From JBIOJM01 sp044450785 (GTDB taxonomy: Bacteria > Planctomycetota > Planctomycetia > Isosphaerales > Isosphaeraceae): a stretch of DNA of 50,207 nucleotides. The DNA lies in NCBI GenBank assembly GCA_044450785.1, contig JBIOJM010000023.1, positions 1 to 50,207 of the forward strand, given 5' to 3'. The translations under genes were made by a program, and so were the position numbers. Under the pieces are notes generated by a model. That model had not been told where the DNA came from. It saw only the letters and a list, made by a program, of their open reading frames with translations, and searched no databases. Positions 8,091 to 16,510 of the stretch are shown piece by piece. The stretch's first letter is position 1. Every line of letters begins with the position of its first letter.

Positions 8091-8798
8091 TCAGCCTTGC
8101 GTTATGTACCGGATCGGATCCGTGAGCCCTAGCCTCTCGAAGGCGGAACGGCGGATCCGGCACGCGTCGCAGCGTCCACAGGCGACGCCCTCGCCGTTCG
8201 GGTCATAGCAACTGTGAGTTAGCCCATAATCCACCCCCAACTCCCGACCGCGCAAGATGATCTGTTCCTTGGTGAGGGTCAGGAGCGGCGCGTGGATCCG
8301 GAATCGGCCTCGCCCCTCGACACCCGCGCGCGTGGCCAGGTTGGCCAGGTCCTCGAAGGAGCGGAGATACTCCGGCCGGCAGTCGGGATAGCCCGAGTAA
8401 TCGACGCAGTTGGCGCCGATAAAGATGTCGAATGCCGCCAGGGTCTCGGCCCAGGCCAGAGCAAGTGCCAGGAAGACGGTGTTCCTGGCCGGGACGTACG
8501 TGACCGGAATCGATTCTGTCCCTGTCATGGCCTCGTCCGTGCGGTCTTTCGGAACTTCCAGCTCCGAAGTGAGGGCACTCCCGCCGAATCGGCGCAGGTC
8601 AATCTCGATCTCGACATGGCGGGCGACGGCCAAGGCACGAGCGACTCGGCGGGCGGCGTCGATCTCGACGACGTGCCGCTGACCGTAGCGAACGGTCAAG
8701 GCGTTCAGCTCGAAACCGTCCGACGCTGCCTCCGCCAGCGTGGTTGCCGAGTCGAGCCCTCCGCTCAAGAGCACAACCGCCCGCGGAGTGTTCGGCAT
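8091..8798 (-). CDS. queC: 7-cyano-7-deazaguanine synthase QueC
   Basis: Converts 7-carboxy-7-deazaguanine to preQ0 with ATP and ammonia, a step towards queuosine in tRNA. The PP-loop ATP motif SGGLDSATTL is near residues 12-21. Further family marks are VRYGQRHVVEI, YVPARNTVFL, GANCVDYSGYPDCRPEYL and the C-terminal zinc site C-(8)-C-xx-C-xx-C in SCYDPNGEGVACGRCDACR. The 235-residue length is normal. It stands alone; queD, queE and queF are not in the window. Confidence 0.97.
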   Translation of the reverse strand: MPNTPRAVVLLSGGLDSATTLAEAASDGFELNALTVRYGQRHVVEIDAARRVARALAVARHVEIEIDLRRFGGSALTSELEVPKDRTDEAMTGTESIPVTYVPARNTVFLALALAWAETLAAFDIFIGANCVDYSGYPDCRPEYLRSFEDLANLATRAGVEGRGRFRIHAPLLTLTKEQIILRGRELGVDYGLTHSCYDPNGEGVACGRCDACRIRRSAFERLGLTDPIRYITQG

Positions 8799-9029
8799 CG
8801 ATTCGTATTCTCCTCGAGGCAGGGCTCCGCCTCTTCAGTGTTCTGCTTCAGCAGGAACGGCCCGAAACGCGATCCATCCTATCACGCCTCAAGGGAAAAG
8901 ACGATCGGATGGGACTTCGCCGCAGCCAAAAAGGTGATCCACGCCCAGCACCTCCGGATGCGAGTCTGAATCGCGCGTGGTACAATCTTCCTCAATCACT
9001 TTCTGCTTCCGAACGAACGGAGACACTCG

Positions 9030-9596
9030 ATGTCCACGGTAAGACCTGACCAACTGGAATATCCGACGAACCTAGGCGAGCCGGATGGTCTTTACGAAGT
9101 GATCGACGGCCGGTTTGTGGAGAAGCCGATGGGTGCGTATGAATGCTCACTGGCTGCTGTGATCTGCTGTGCACTGAGCCGATACGCAGAAGACAACCGG
9201 TTAGGCCGCACTCTTCCGGAGATGATCTTCGACCTTCGCCCGACCGTCGATCGCGAGCGGCGGCCGGATGTCGCCTACGTCTCGTTCAAGCGCTGGGGGC
9301 GTGATCGACGGGTCCCTCAAACCCGATCCTGGGCGGTTGTGCCTGAACTGGCGGTGGAGATTGTCAGCCCGACGAACACGGCTGACGAAGTGGCCGAAAA
9401 GCTGGAAGAATACTTCAAGGTAGGTATCCGGCGCGTGTGGGTGGTCTATCCACGCCAGTTAAAGGTCTATGCGTACACCTCGCCGACCGAGGTTCGCGTG
9501 CTGGCGCTGGGCGACGAACTGGATGGCGGCGACGTGTTGCCGGGCTTCCGCCTCGCACTGCACGATCTGTTCGAGCAGCCGAACGAGCCGGCGTGA
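9030..9596 (+). CDS. Uma2-family (DUF820) PD-(D/E)XK nuclease-like protein
   Basis: 188 residues. Uma2/DUF820 proteins carry a restriction-endonuclease-like fold and are strongly expanded in cyanobacteria and planctomycetes; their role is unsettled. Family marks are LYEVIDGRFVEKPMGAYE, the core RRPDVAYVSFKRW (Asp of the PD motif) and VPELAVEIVSPTNTADEVAEKLEEYF (the E-x-V strand and helix), ending with VWVVYPRQLKVYAY. The start has GGAG 7 nt upstream. The 231-bp gap before it holds a TACAAT (8981-8986) that may be a -10 box, without a clear -35. Confidence 0.88.
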   Translation: MSTVRPDQLEYPTNLGEPDGLYEVIDGRFVEKPMGAYECSLAAVICCALSRYAEDNRLGRTLPEMIFDLRPTVDRERRPDVAYVSFKRWGRDRRVPQTRSWAVVPELAVEIVSPTNTADEVAEKLEEYFKVGIRRVWVVYPRQLKVYAYTSPTEVRVLALGDELDGGDVLPGFRLALHDLFEQPNEPA

Positions 9597-9809
9597 CGCA
9601 CTTTGGAGTGCCTACAAGGTCAGGACAAGTATCGCCGCCCAGGCTGGAACCGCTCTTGCCGCGCCTTCCAACCTTCCGCTATCCTCGATAATCGCAACTA
9701 GAAGTGGCAACGTGCTGCCCGGTCGCCCATTCCTTGCACCTACCGCCCTCACGGACCGAAGTGACCGCCCGGGCCATCCTCCGAACGCATGATTGAGGAC
9801 AATCCTGTC

Positions 9810-10085
9810 ATGGCTCATAAAAAGGGACAAGGCTCGAGCCGGAACGGCCGCGACTCGAACCCGCAAATGTTGGGTATCAAACTCTTTGGGGGCCAGCTTG
9901 CGAAGCCCGGCAGCATTCTCTGCCGCCAGCGCGGAACTCGCTGGCATCCGGGCAAGAACGTTGGCATCGGACGCGACTGGACGATCTACTCGCTGATCGC
10001 CGGCGAGGTTCGATTCGACCAGGAAGGACGGCGGATCAACGTGATCCCGAAGGCACAGACAGCCGCCCAAGGGCTGAAGAGTTAG
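9810..10085 (+). CDS. rpmA: 50S ribosomal protein L27
   Basis: 91 residues starting MAHKKGQGSSRNGRDSNPQM, the characteristic L27 N-terminus that reaches the peptidyl transferase centre. Next come LGIKLFGGQLAKPGSIL and QRGTRWHPGKNVGIGRDWT. An in-frame ATG at 9789 would add seven unrelated residues; the MAHKKG start matches the family and is preferred. It is the first gene of an rpmA-obgE-coaX run, with 9 bp to obgE. The L21 gene (rplU), usually just upstream, is absent: the 213 bp before it hold nothing recognisable. Confidence 0.97.
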   Translation: MAHKKGQGSSRNGRDSNPQMLGIKLFGGQLAKPGSILCRQRGTRWHPGKNVGIGRDWTIYSLIAGEVRFDQEGRRINVIPKAQTAAQGLKS

Positions 10086-10094
10086 CTCCAAGAC

Positions 10095-11153
10095 ATGTTC
10101 GTCGACCGTGTAGCGATCTTTGTGCGAGGAGGGGCTGGGGGCGACGGCTGCCTCAGTTTTCGGCGGGAAAAGTACGCACCGCGGGGCGGGCCCAACGGCG
10201 GCGACGGCGGCCATGGCGGCAGCGTCGTGGTTCTCGCATCGGAAAGTCATACCAACCTGGCGCACCTTTCGCATCAACGCCATTGGAAGGCGGACCGCGG
10301 CGCGCACGGCCAGGGCTCCGATTGCTTCGGGCGCGGCGGCGATGACATGATCATCGAGGTTCCTCCCGGGACCTTGGTTCGTGATCGCGACCGCGGCCAT
10401 CTGCTTCGCGACCTGAAAGAGCCCGGCGATCAGGTGATCGTGGCGCGGGGCGGACGCGGAGGACACGGCAACGCCCATTTCAAATCGTCGACCAATCGAG
10501 CCCCTCGCCAGTTCGAGAAGGGCCATCCCGGTGAAGAGCGCTGGATTACCATGGAGTTGAAGGTCATCGCCGACGCCGGCTTGATCGGGCTGCCCAACGC
10601 CGGCAAGTCGACCCTCCTGTCGCGGATCTCGCGGGCCCATCCCGAGATCGCCGATTATCCCTTCACGACGAAATACCCGAATCTTGGGACCGTCGTCGCC
10701 GGCGAGCACACCTTCGTCGTGGCCGACATCCCCGGCTTGATCGAAGGCGCGCACACCGGGCATGGGCTGGGTCACGAGTTCCTTCGTCACGTCGAACGGA
10801 CTTCTCTTCTCGTCCACCTCGTCGAGGCGGTGCCGCTCGACGGAACCGACCCGGTCCTGAATTACCGGACGATCCGCAACGAGCTCGCTCGGTACAGTCC
10901 GGCCTTGGCCGAGCGCCCCGAGCTGCTGGTCCTGACCAAGATGGATCTCACCGGCGCATCGGAAGTCCGCGCGCGAATCATGGGCGAGCTCGATCGAGAG
11001 GTCCTGGCGATCTCGGCCGTGACGGGGCAGGGGATCCCGCAACTGATCCATCGCATCATCGAGCTGTTGCGGGAGCCTACCGAATTGGCGCCGCCCGGTG
11101 CGCCGTTGTCAGTGCCGATCGCGGCCCCGGCCGTGACGGCTACGGGCGTCTAG
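10095..11153 (+). CDS. obgE: GTPase ObgE/CgtA
   Basis: Obg-family GTPase involved in late 50S ribosome assembly and stress or cell-cycle control. The N-terminal glycine-rich Obg fold is plain (GAGGDGCLSFRREKYAPRGG, PNGGDGGHGGSV, ARGGRGGHGNAHFKSSTNR). The G domain follows, with G1 GLPNAGKST near residue 167, the switch region FTTKYPNLGTV, G3 VADIPGLIEGAHTGHGLGHE, G4 LTKMD and G5 ISAVTGQG. The short tail is Pro/Ala-rich and lacks a long C-terminal OCT domain. It lies between rpmA and coaX in what looks like one transcript. Confidence 0.97.
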   Translation: MFVDRVAIFVRGGAGGDGCLSFRREKYAPRGGPNGGDGGHGGSVVVLASESHTNLAHLSHQRHWKADRGAHGQGSDCFGRGGDDMIIEVPPGTLVRDRDRGHLLRDLKEPGDQVIVARGGRGGHGNAHFKSSTNRAPRQFEKGHPGEERWITMELKVIADAGLIGLPNAGKSTLLSRISRAHPEIADYPFTTKYPNLGTVVAGEHTFVVADIPGLIEGAHTGHGLGHEFLRHVERTSLLVHLVEAVPLDGTDPVLNYRTIRNELARYSPALAERPELLVLTKMDLTGASEVRARIMGELDREVLAISAVTGQGIPQLIHRIIELLREPTELAPPGAPLSVPIAAPAVTATGV

Positions 11154-11156
11154 GTC

Positions 11157-11918
11157 GTGATTCGCTTCGTGGGCGATCTGGGGAACTCCAGGCTCAAGTG
11201 GGGCTGGCTCGATGAGACCGGCCGGCTGGTCGAGGCGATCGCGCTGCCGCTCGAGGAGCCGACGGCCTGGGACGCGACCTGGAACCAGTGGAGCCGGCGT
11301 GACCCTGGACCATCGTCATGGGCGATCTCGTCGGTCAATCCCCCTGCCGCGGACCGCCTCGAGCAGTTTCTGAAAACGCGGGGGGCCGGCTCGGTGTGCT
11401 GGCTCCGCTCGGCGGCGGACGTTCCGGTGCGGCACTCGCTCGACCAGCCCGAGACGACCGGCGCCGATCGGGCTTTGGCGGTATCCGCCGCGGTCCGGCT
11501 CATGCCGCAGGCTCGACCGGGTCTGGTCGTCTCATGCGGAACGGCGATCACCGTCGAGCGGATCACGGCACAGGGGATCTGGCAAGGGGGCGCAATCGCG
11601 ACGGGCCTCAGGCTCGCGGCCCAGGCCTTGCATCTCCTGACCGCTCAACTGCCACTTGTCGAGGTCCGTCACGCACCGCCAGCCTGGGGTTCCTCAACGC
11701 GTCCGGCGCTCGAATCAGGCGTCTACTGGGGAGTCGTCGGGGCGGTGCGCGAGCTCCTGACGCGCCAGGCTGATGATTTACACGGAGATCCCTGGGTCGT
11801 CTGGACCGGCGGCGATGCCGCCCTCTTGGCCGGACCCATCGCCGGGAGCGAGGCCCGGATCGAGCCCGACCTCGTGCTGATCGGACTTTCTCATCTTCAC
11901 CATTTCACCCCACCTTGA
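11157..11918 (+). CDS. coaX: Type III pantothenate kinase
   Basis: Phosphorylates pantothenate in the first step of coenzyme A synthesis. It belongs to the ASKHA fold, as shown by the phosphate-1 motif GDLGNSRLKWGW at the N-terminus, TTGADRALAVSAA around residue 100 and the SCGTAITVE phosphate-2 motif. WTGGDAALLAG matches the adenosine-binding part. It starts with GTG three bases after the obgE stop, which suggests translational coupling. Its last 22 bases overlap the 3' end of the convergent beta-barrel gene. Confidence 0.93.
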   Translation: MIRFVGDLGNSRLKWGWLDETGRLVEAIALPLEEPTAWDATWNQWSRRDPGPSSWAISSVNPPAADRLEQFLKTRGAGSVCWLRSAADVPVRHSLDQPETTGADRALAVSAAVRLMPQARPGLVVSCGTAITVERITAQGIWQGGAIATGLRLAAQALHLLTAQLPLVEVRHAPPAWGSSTRPALESGVYWGVVGAVRELLTRQADDLHGDPWVVWTGGDAALLAGPIAGSEARIEPDLVLIGLSHLHHFTPP

Positions 11919-13099
11919 AAGACCAGGCCTTGATTGTCGAAGAAACCACGCGTCCCTCCGCTCTGGGGGGTGATGTTGCTGTTCGACGCCACTTGCCACC
12001 AGAACTCGTACACGTAACCCACGAAGAGCTTGACGTTGGGATAACGCGGGGGCTGCCAGCCCAGACCGACTTGATAGTTCAAAATCGGAACCTGCTGCCA
12101 GAAATTCTGGGTAAACACGCCGCGCATGGGCACACCGGTTGGACCCAAGGTCGTGGTCGACGCGGAGAAGAGTTGCCGTTCGCGCGTGAACGTATTGGCG
12201 ATGTCCAGCTTGGCGACGAATAAGAGCCCCGACTGGGGGGCCCTGCGATCCAGCTCGACCCCGAAGTGCGGGCCGGCCCCCACCGTGTAGTTGCTGTCCC
12301 CGGCCGCGAAGACGCCTCTGCCCGCGGCGGCCGTGGCAAAGGGTTCATCGACCCGGTTAGTGATCCAGGTTTCGGCCAGTCTGATGCCGGCGCGCCACTC
12401 CATTTCCCAGTTCGCCCACGGAGTATACTCGCGGCTGTTGTAGTCCCAGTCCGAGTAATTCACGCCGAGCCGGGTCGTCCGCGTTGTCGAGCCGGCCGGC
12501 CCGATGAACGGTCCGGTCCCCGACGTGCTGAAGAACCGATCGGAGAACGAGAATCCCCCGAAGCCCGACGGAAGCCGATAGCCGACCTCGAGCCGCGGAG
12601 CAACCGTCCAGGGCTGCTGGGCTGCGCCCGGTGCCACCAACACGCTCCGGCCGGCCGGGGTCGCCACGGAGTGTTTCATCTGGCCGAAAAAGATTTGCGG
12701 GTGGATCACCCCGAGTTGCACGTCGGAGAACCAACCAGGCTGCTGCCCCCACTGCGGCGGATCGAGGATCGGGTCGAACTGGAAGTAGGGCCGTTCCAGG
12801 TCGGGCGGCGGCGGACCGAACGTGGGAGCCGGCTGGAACAGCGAGCGGGGCTGGTCCGGCGGCTGGGGCAGCGACTTGAGGAACTCGGGCTCCCACCCGC
12901 TCGCCGGCGCCGAGGCCGCGGGCAGCGGAGCCGGAAGATTCTGAACATGATCCCCGAATTCGGCGATTTCGGGCCGGGTTGCAGGGGCCGGTGTCGCGGC
13001 GGCGGGCAGCGGAGCCGGGGCCTGGGCACGGGCCGCCGGCATCGCCAGCACCCATCCCAGGAACGCCACGGTCAGCAAGAGTCGAGCCCTACGGTCCAT
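11897..13099 (-). CDS. Outer membrane beta-barrel protein, planctomycete BBP7-like
   Basis: About 400 residues from ATG 13099 (MDRRARLLLTVAFLGWVLAM, signal peptide cut near ARAQA). A Pro/Ala-rich linker leads to a region rich in alternating aromatic and polar strands (WFSDVQLGVIHPQIFF, RLEVGYRLPSGFGGFSFSDR, VGYVYEFWWQVASNSN) and ends in a typical barrel C-terminus (GLVFQGGVKW). These are hallmarks of a porin-like barrel. The gene is the last of the minus-strand efflux block, 97 bp after the TolC-like gene, so it may be co-expressed with the pump. The in-frame extension upstream of 13099 is Arg-rich and probably not translated. Function beyond the barrel is unknown. Confidence 0.82.
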   Translation of the reverse strand: MDRRARLLLTVAFLGWVLAMPAARAQAPAPLPAAATPAPATRPEIAEFGDHVQNLPAPLPAASAPASGWEPEFLKSLPQPPDQPRSLFQPAPTFGPPPPDLERPYFQFDPILDPPQWGQQPGWFSDVQLGVIHPQIFFGQMKHSVATPAGRSVLVAPGAAQQPWTVAPRLEVGYRLPSGFGGFSFSDRFFSTSGTGPFIGPAGSTTRTTRLGVNYSDWDYNSREYTPWANWEMEWRAGIRLAETWITNRVDEPFATAAAGRGVFAAGDSNYTVGAGPHFGVELDRRAPQSGLLFVAKLDIANTFTRERQLFSASTTTLGPTGVPMRGVFTQNFWQQVPILNYQVGLGWQPPRYPNVKLFVGYVYEFWWQVASNSNITPQSGGTRGFFDNQGLVFQGGVKW

Positions 13100-13160
13100 G
13101 ACAAAATCCTCTCTCGGCCGTGTTTCCGCCACCATCTTCTTATTGCGGCAAGCCAGTCGG

Positions 13161-13210
13161 TCAGGCTTTCCAGCCTGGCGAACCGTCGCCGTCAGGCTAG
13201 AAATTCTGAC
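13161..13210. repeat. Small palindromic repeats between TolC-like and barrel genes
   Basis: TCAGGCTTTCCAGCCTGG (13161-13178) is an imperfect palindrome. GTCAGGCTAGAAATTCTGAC (13191-13210) is a decayed form of the same unit and overlaps the end of the TolC-like gene. Close relatives occur at 15239-15321. Confidence 0.6.
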
Positions 13211-15212
13211 CTTCATGATTCTTCTCCTTTTGGAGCGGAGGTGGTGGCGCCGGGCGGACTCCGGCGCCGGGGAGCGGCGTGCCCGTCCCGCTCTGGGCGG
13301 GCTGAGCCGGCACTCCACCCGCCGGCCCGGAGGAGGGTGGGCCCGCGCCGGCAGCCGCGGTGCCATGACCACTCACTTGGGCGCGGTCCGCGCACGCTGC
13401 CGCCAAGGCTTCGTGGCCGCAAGCCCAATTCGGCAGTTGTCTGAAGTCAGGCAGTTCCGGCAGCTCACGCGGCTTCGCCAACTGGAACAGGTCGTCGGTC
13501 TGCAAGAAGTCCGCCACGCTCACCACCGACGACCACAGCGAGCCGAGGATGCCGATGTACGCGGTGACGTTCGTGGTCAGGTTCTGCTGGGCGAACACCA
13601 GATCGCCAAAGGCCGAGCTAGCGTCGACCTGGCGGCGCGCAAAGACGCCGCGGTAGTAGCGGACCAGGTCGGGCAAGATGTAGCGGCGGTAGTACTCCAT
13701 GGCGTACAGGTTGTTCTTGTAGCCTTCGTAGGCCAAGGCCAGGTTGTTGGTCAGGGTGACCTCGACCCGGTGCGATTCTTCACTGGCACGGAGCAGCGCG
13801 GCCTGGCCGGCGATGATGTTCCCCTTGTTTTGGTCCCAGATCGGCAGCGGGAAGCCGAGCGCGAGGGTTTGGTACGTCCCGAACGGCCCCAGCGAGAAAT
13901 CCTTCTCCAGCGAGTAACGCACGTCGAGATTGGGGAAGACCGGCGTGACCTGAGCCACCTTCAGGAGGTACTGCGACTTCTTGACAATGTTGCGGGCGGT
14001 CAGGACATCGGTGTGGTTTTGCAAGACGTGGGCGCGGACCTCGTCGTAATCGTAATACGGGATGAACCGATCAACCTGGCCGGCGATTTCCGAGAGCGGT
14101 AGCTGCGGCAAGCCGAGTGTCGCCACCAGGGCTTTCCAGTCATAGATGTAGGACGCAATCGCCTGCTTGTATGCGAGGCGGTTGATATAGGTTTGCGCCC
14201 GCAGGGCTGTCGGCTCATAAGGAGCTGTTGGTTGCGCGGCTCGCACATACGCGGACTGAAGCCGATAGATCTCGTCGCTGAACTGCACCAGCCCCCGGGT
14301 CACGACCAAGGTCTCGACGTCGACCAGCACGGTGAAATACGCGTTGCGCACCGCCGTGGACAGGTCACTGCGGGCGCGCTTCAGGGCCAGGATCGCGTTG
14401 TCCAAATCCTTCTGGGCCGCGGCCACGCCGAGCTTCTGTTTGCCGCCCGTGATGATCGGCTGGTCGATGGCACCGCCCTGGACGCCGGCCGTGCTGTTAT
14501 TGTTCGAGGGGTCCACCAAGTAGCTGGCGATGGGGTTGGGGTACGTCTTCGCCTGAATCAGGTTGCCCTTGGCCGCTTGGACGTCCGAGGCGGCCTGGCG
14601 CAGCGTCGGGCTGTTGGCGGCGGCCAGGCGCTGGAAGTCGGCCAACTTGTAAGGCTTTCCCTCCGGACCCGGCTGCACTTGCGGCTCGACCGGCGCGGGC
14701 GGTAGCTCCGGATAAATGCGCTGGATTTCTCGCTCCACCGCGGCCGACTCCGTTGGCAGCACGATCCGCGGCGCCTCCGAGCCCGGTACCCGCGGCGGGA
14801 TATTCAAGTCCAGCTTCCGCTGCCTGGCCAAGTCCTGCACCCGCGGCGTGGCTTCGGGGCGACTCGGCCCAGCCTGCGATTCCGTCCACGCGACGGTCCG
14901 GACGTTGTCATCCTTGAGGGGTGCGCCCCGTCGGGCCGGGCCTGTCTTCGATTCCATCCAGGCGGTGGTCTGCACGTCGATCGGGACAACGGGCACGAGT
15001 GCGGCCTTTTCGCCCGATCGAGCGTTCGAGGAAGTGCTGTCCCTCGCGTGGGCCTCGGGTGGAGGTTTCCCAGCGTCCGTTGCGGTCTGAGGAGCGATGT
15101 CGAACGGGTGGTTGACCAGGTAGCGCACCGACTGGTCGGTCTCGTCGCGCACGGCCCAGGTGCAGCCACTCAGCAGGAATAAGCCGGAGAGCAGGAGTAG
15201 TTGTCGTAACAC
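13197..15212 (-). CDS. TolC-family outer membrane efflux lipoprotein
   Basis: Outer membrane channel of a tripartite pump. From the GTG at 15212 (GAGGG 8 nt upstream) the protein begins VLRQLLLLSGLFLLSGCTW, a lipobox with lipidated Cys near residue 17. A long disordered segment follows, with two similar units (AWMESKTGPARRGAP and AWTESQAGPSRPEAT). The TolC domain starts near ADFQRLAAANSPTLRQAASD and shows the two coiled-coil repeats and the YPNPIASYLVD signature. A Gly/Pro/Ala-rich tail of about 75 residues follows, including ACGHEALAAACADRAQVSGH. At 671 residues it is longer than typical TolC (about 450) because of both extensions. It lies downstream of the RND and adaptor genes on the same strand. 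The in-frame stretch upstream of 15212 is palindromic repeat, not protein. Confidence 0.88.
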   Translation of the reverse strand: MLRQLLLLSGLFLLSGCTWAVRDETDQSVRYLVNHPFDIAPQTATDAGKPPPEAHARDSTSSNARSGEKAALVPVVPIDVQTTAWMESKTGPARRGAPLKDDNVRTVAWTESQAGPSRPEATPRVQDLARQRKLDLNIPPRVPGSEAPRIVLPTESAAVEREIQRIYPELPPAPVEPQVQPGPEGKPYKLADFQRLAAANSPTLRQAASDVQAAKGNLIQAKTYPNPIASYLVDPSNNNSTAGVQGGAIDQPIITGGKQKLGVAAAQKDLDNAILALKRARSDLSTAVRNAYFTVLVDVETLVVTRGLVQFSDEIYRLQSAYVRAAQPTAPYEPTALRAQTYINRLAYKQAIASYIYDWKALVATLGLPQLPLSEIAGQVDRFIPYYDYDEVRAHVLQNHTDVLTARNIVKKSQYLLKVAQVTPVFPNLDVRYSLEKDFSLGPFGTYQTLALGFPLPIWDQNKGNIIAGQAALLRASEESHRVEVTLTNNLALAYEGYKNNLYAMEYYRRYILPDLVRYYRGVFARRQVDASSAFGDLVFAQQNLTTNVTAYIGILGSLWSSVVSVADFLQTDDLFQLAKPRELPELPDFRQLPNWACGHEALAAACADRAQVSGHGTAAAGAGPPSSGPAGGVPAQPAQSGTGTPLPGAGVRPAPPPPLQKEKNHEGQNF

Positions 15213-15238
15213 GATCTCCGCCCTCAAATTAAAGTAGT

Positions 15239-15321
15239 TCAGGCTTTCCAGCCTGACACGGAAGTAGGTCGGGCTTTCCAGCCCGACGGGCCCCGGAATC
15301 GTGTCAGGCTGGAAAGCCTGA
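15239..15321. repeat. Cluster of three small palindromic repeats
   Basis: Three related palindromes lie just upstream of the TolC-like gene: TCAGGCTTTCCAGCCTGA (15239-15256), GTCGGGCTTTCCAGCCCGAC (15268-15287) and TCAGGCTGGAAAGCCTGA (15304-15321, inverted). The second carries compensating changes on both arms (A/T to G/C), so base pairing rather than primary sequence is kept. In a transcript they would form consecutive hairpins between the ribbon-helix-helix gene and the efflux gene. Confidence 0.75.
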
Positions 15322-15372
15322 CCTCCATGCGGGCCCCGCTGCCGGGAGGGGGAGCGGCCGCGATCCGCCAGC

Positions 15373-15618
15373 TCAGCCCGCCTCGAGCCGGTTCGAGTCC
15401 GCCACGGCGGGGAGCTGCCAGCGGCTGAGGTAAGCCGCAAGAACTTCCTCGGCGATGGCCGACTGAGAGATCCGCCGCATCGCCGACTCGACGCCGAGCC
15501 GCTGAGCCGTCTCGACGGTGAGATGGAGAGTGACCTTGACAGTGATCGCACTGGCGGGCAAATCACCGTTCGTCTGTAACACACCGCCTTGTCGCGGTCC
15601 TGCCGTATTTCGTCCCAT
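15373..15618 (-). CDS. Small ribbon-helix-helix-like protein
   Basis: 81 residues from ATG 15618, with a strong AAGGAGG 8 nt upstream (complement of 15627-15633). The core ITVKVTLHLTVETAQRLGVE followed by SQSAIAEEVLAAYLSRW fits a beta-strand/helix/helix ribbon-helix-helix fold as in CopG/ParD-type DNA-binding proteins, with a basic N-terminus. No toxin partner is adjacent: the neighbours are the Rossmann-like gene upstream and the TolC-like gene downstream. It could be a local regulator of the efflux block or an orphan antitoxin-like protein. The assignment rests on pattern only. Confidence 0.65.
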   Translation of the reverse strand: MGRNTAGPRQGGVLQTNGDLPASAITVKVTLHLTVETAQRLGVESAMRRISQSAIAEEVLAAYLSRWQLPAVADSNRLEAG

Positions 15619-15699
15619 TCGTCTTGCCTCCTTGCCGTCGTGTCTACACACCCCTCTTCGGCAATTCGGGCCGGCTCCTTGAGGAAATCTGGCGAGGAA

Positions 15700-16176
15700 T
15701 CAGGCTGGTTCGTGCCCGAGCTGTTGCAGGACCTGGCCGAGGAACCGTTCCAGCCGATCCCCGATCTCGGGTTCCTCTCCCTCGCGGTTGCCGGCCACGT
15801 TCAGCGTCCTGATGTTGTTTTCCGCGATCCACCTGGCGACGTGGGACGGCTCGAACGACGCGCCCGGGTAGACCGGCATGCACGGCTTGCCGAATCGGTG
15901 ACACGCGCCGACCGTCGCCTGAGCGCTCGAGGTCGTCGTCTCGCCGAACCAGAGGGTCGCGTCGGAGTCTTGGACGTTCTGTTCCGTCCGGGCGGGGTCG
16001 CTGTCCGTCGGCATCTCGGCCGCGCCGTATTGTTCGGCGAACTCGGGGTGGGGCCCGTCTTCGGTCAGGAATCCCTTGGGCATCCAACCGCCGGCTGGGA
16101 CGCTGAACGTCTTGGCGGCCCGCCACGCCGCTTGGTCCGCGCCGGTCTGGCCGCCACTGATGATCTTCTCGAGCAT
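15700..16176 (-). CDS. Putative molybdenum carrier / lysine-decarboxylase-like Rossmann protein
   Basis: 158 residues opening with EKIISGGQTGADQAAWRAA, the phosphate-binding start of the family annotated 'putative molybdenum carrier' (a LOG/DprA-like Rossmann fold). Further family marks are GGWMPKGFLTEDG, YGAAEMPT, ATLWFGETTTSSAQATV and AENNIRTLNVAGNRE. The biochemical role of the family is unproven, and the molybdenum link comes from distant homology. It lies 40 bp after the cupin gene inside the minus-strand block. Confidence 0.83.
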   Translation of the reverse strand: MLEKIISGGQTGADQAAWRAAKTFSVPAGGWMPKGFLTEDGPHPEFAEQYGAAEMPTDSDPARTEQNVQDSDATLWFGETTTSSAQATVGACHRFGKPCMPVYPGASFEPSHVARWIAENNIRTLNVAGNREGEEPEIGDRLERFLGQVLQQLGHEPA

Positions 16177-16216
16177 GATGAAAGTCCCGGTGATGCCGCG
16201 GATGGAGATCGAACGG

Positions 16217-16510
16217 TCAATGTCTTGGGACGAGGATCGTCAACAAGAGGGAAGCATCCTCGATCCCTTTGAGCGCGTGGGGTTCGCCGGCTGGCAAATC
16301 CAGGAACTTCCCGGCTTCGAGCACCTGGGTCTTTCCGAGCGCGGTGAAGGCCACCCGCCCCTCCAGGCAGTGCACGATGATTTCGCCTTTGCTCTCGTGC
16401 TGAAGGACTTGCTGGCCCGCCCGGACGATCAGGCGAACGACTTCCACCGCCGTGGTGCGTACCAACGTCCGGGTATGAGCAGAGACCAGCGCGGTCCCGA
16501 GGGGCCGCAC
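16217..16510 (-). CDS. Cupin-domain protein
   Basis: A small single-domain beta-barrel. Cupin motif 1 is partly visible (GQQVLQHESKGEIIVHCLEGRV) and motif 2 is LPAGEPHALKGIEDASLLLTIL. The metal-binding His set is incomplete compared with enzymes. The GTG at 16510 is the only usual start codon, yet the frame stays cupin-like upstream of it (ESWRPYRVRPLG) back to a TGA at 16553-16555. The true N-terminus is therefore uncertain. It overlaps the end of the universal stress gene by 82 bp. Ligand unknown. Confidence 0.72.
   Translation of the reverse strand: MRPLGTALVSAHTRTLVRTTAVEVVRLIVRAGQQVLQHESKGEIIVHCLEGRVAFTALGKTQVLEAGKFLDLPAGEPHALKGIEDASLLLTILVPRH

Noticed and set aside
9612..11051. 479-codon minus-strand open frame over rpmA and obgE
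   Set aside because: L27 and Obg are unmistakable on the plus strand; this is a shadow.
15373..15618. Ribbon-helix-helix gene considered as half of a toxin-antitoxin pair
   Set aside because: No small toxin-like gene (RelE, PIN, MazF type) adjoins it on either side.
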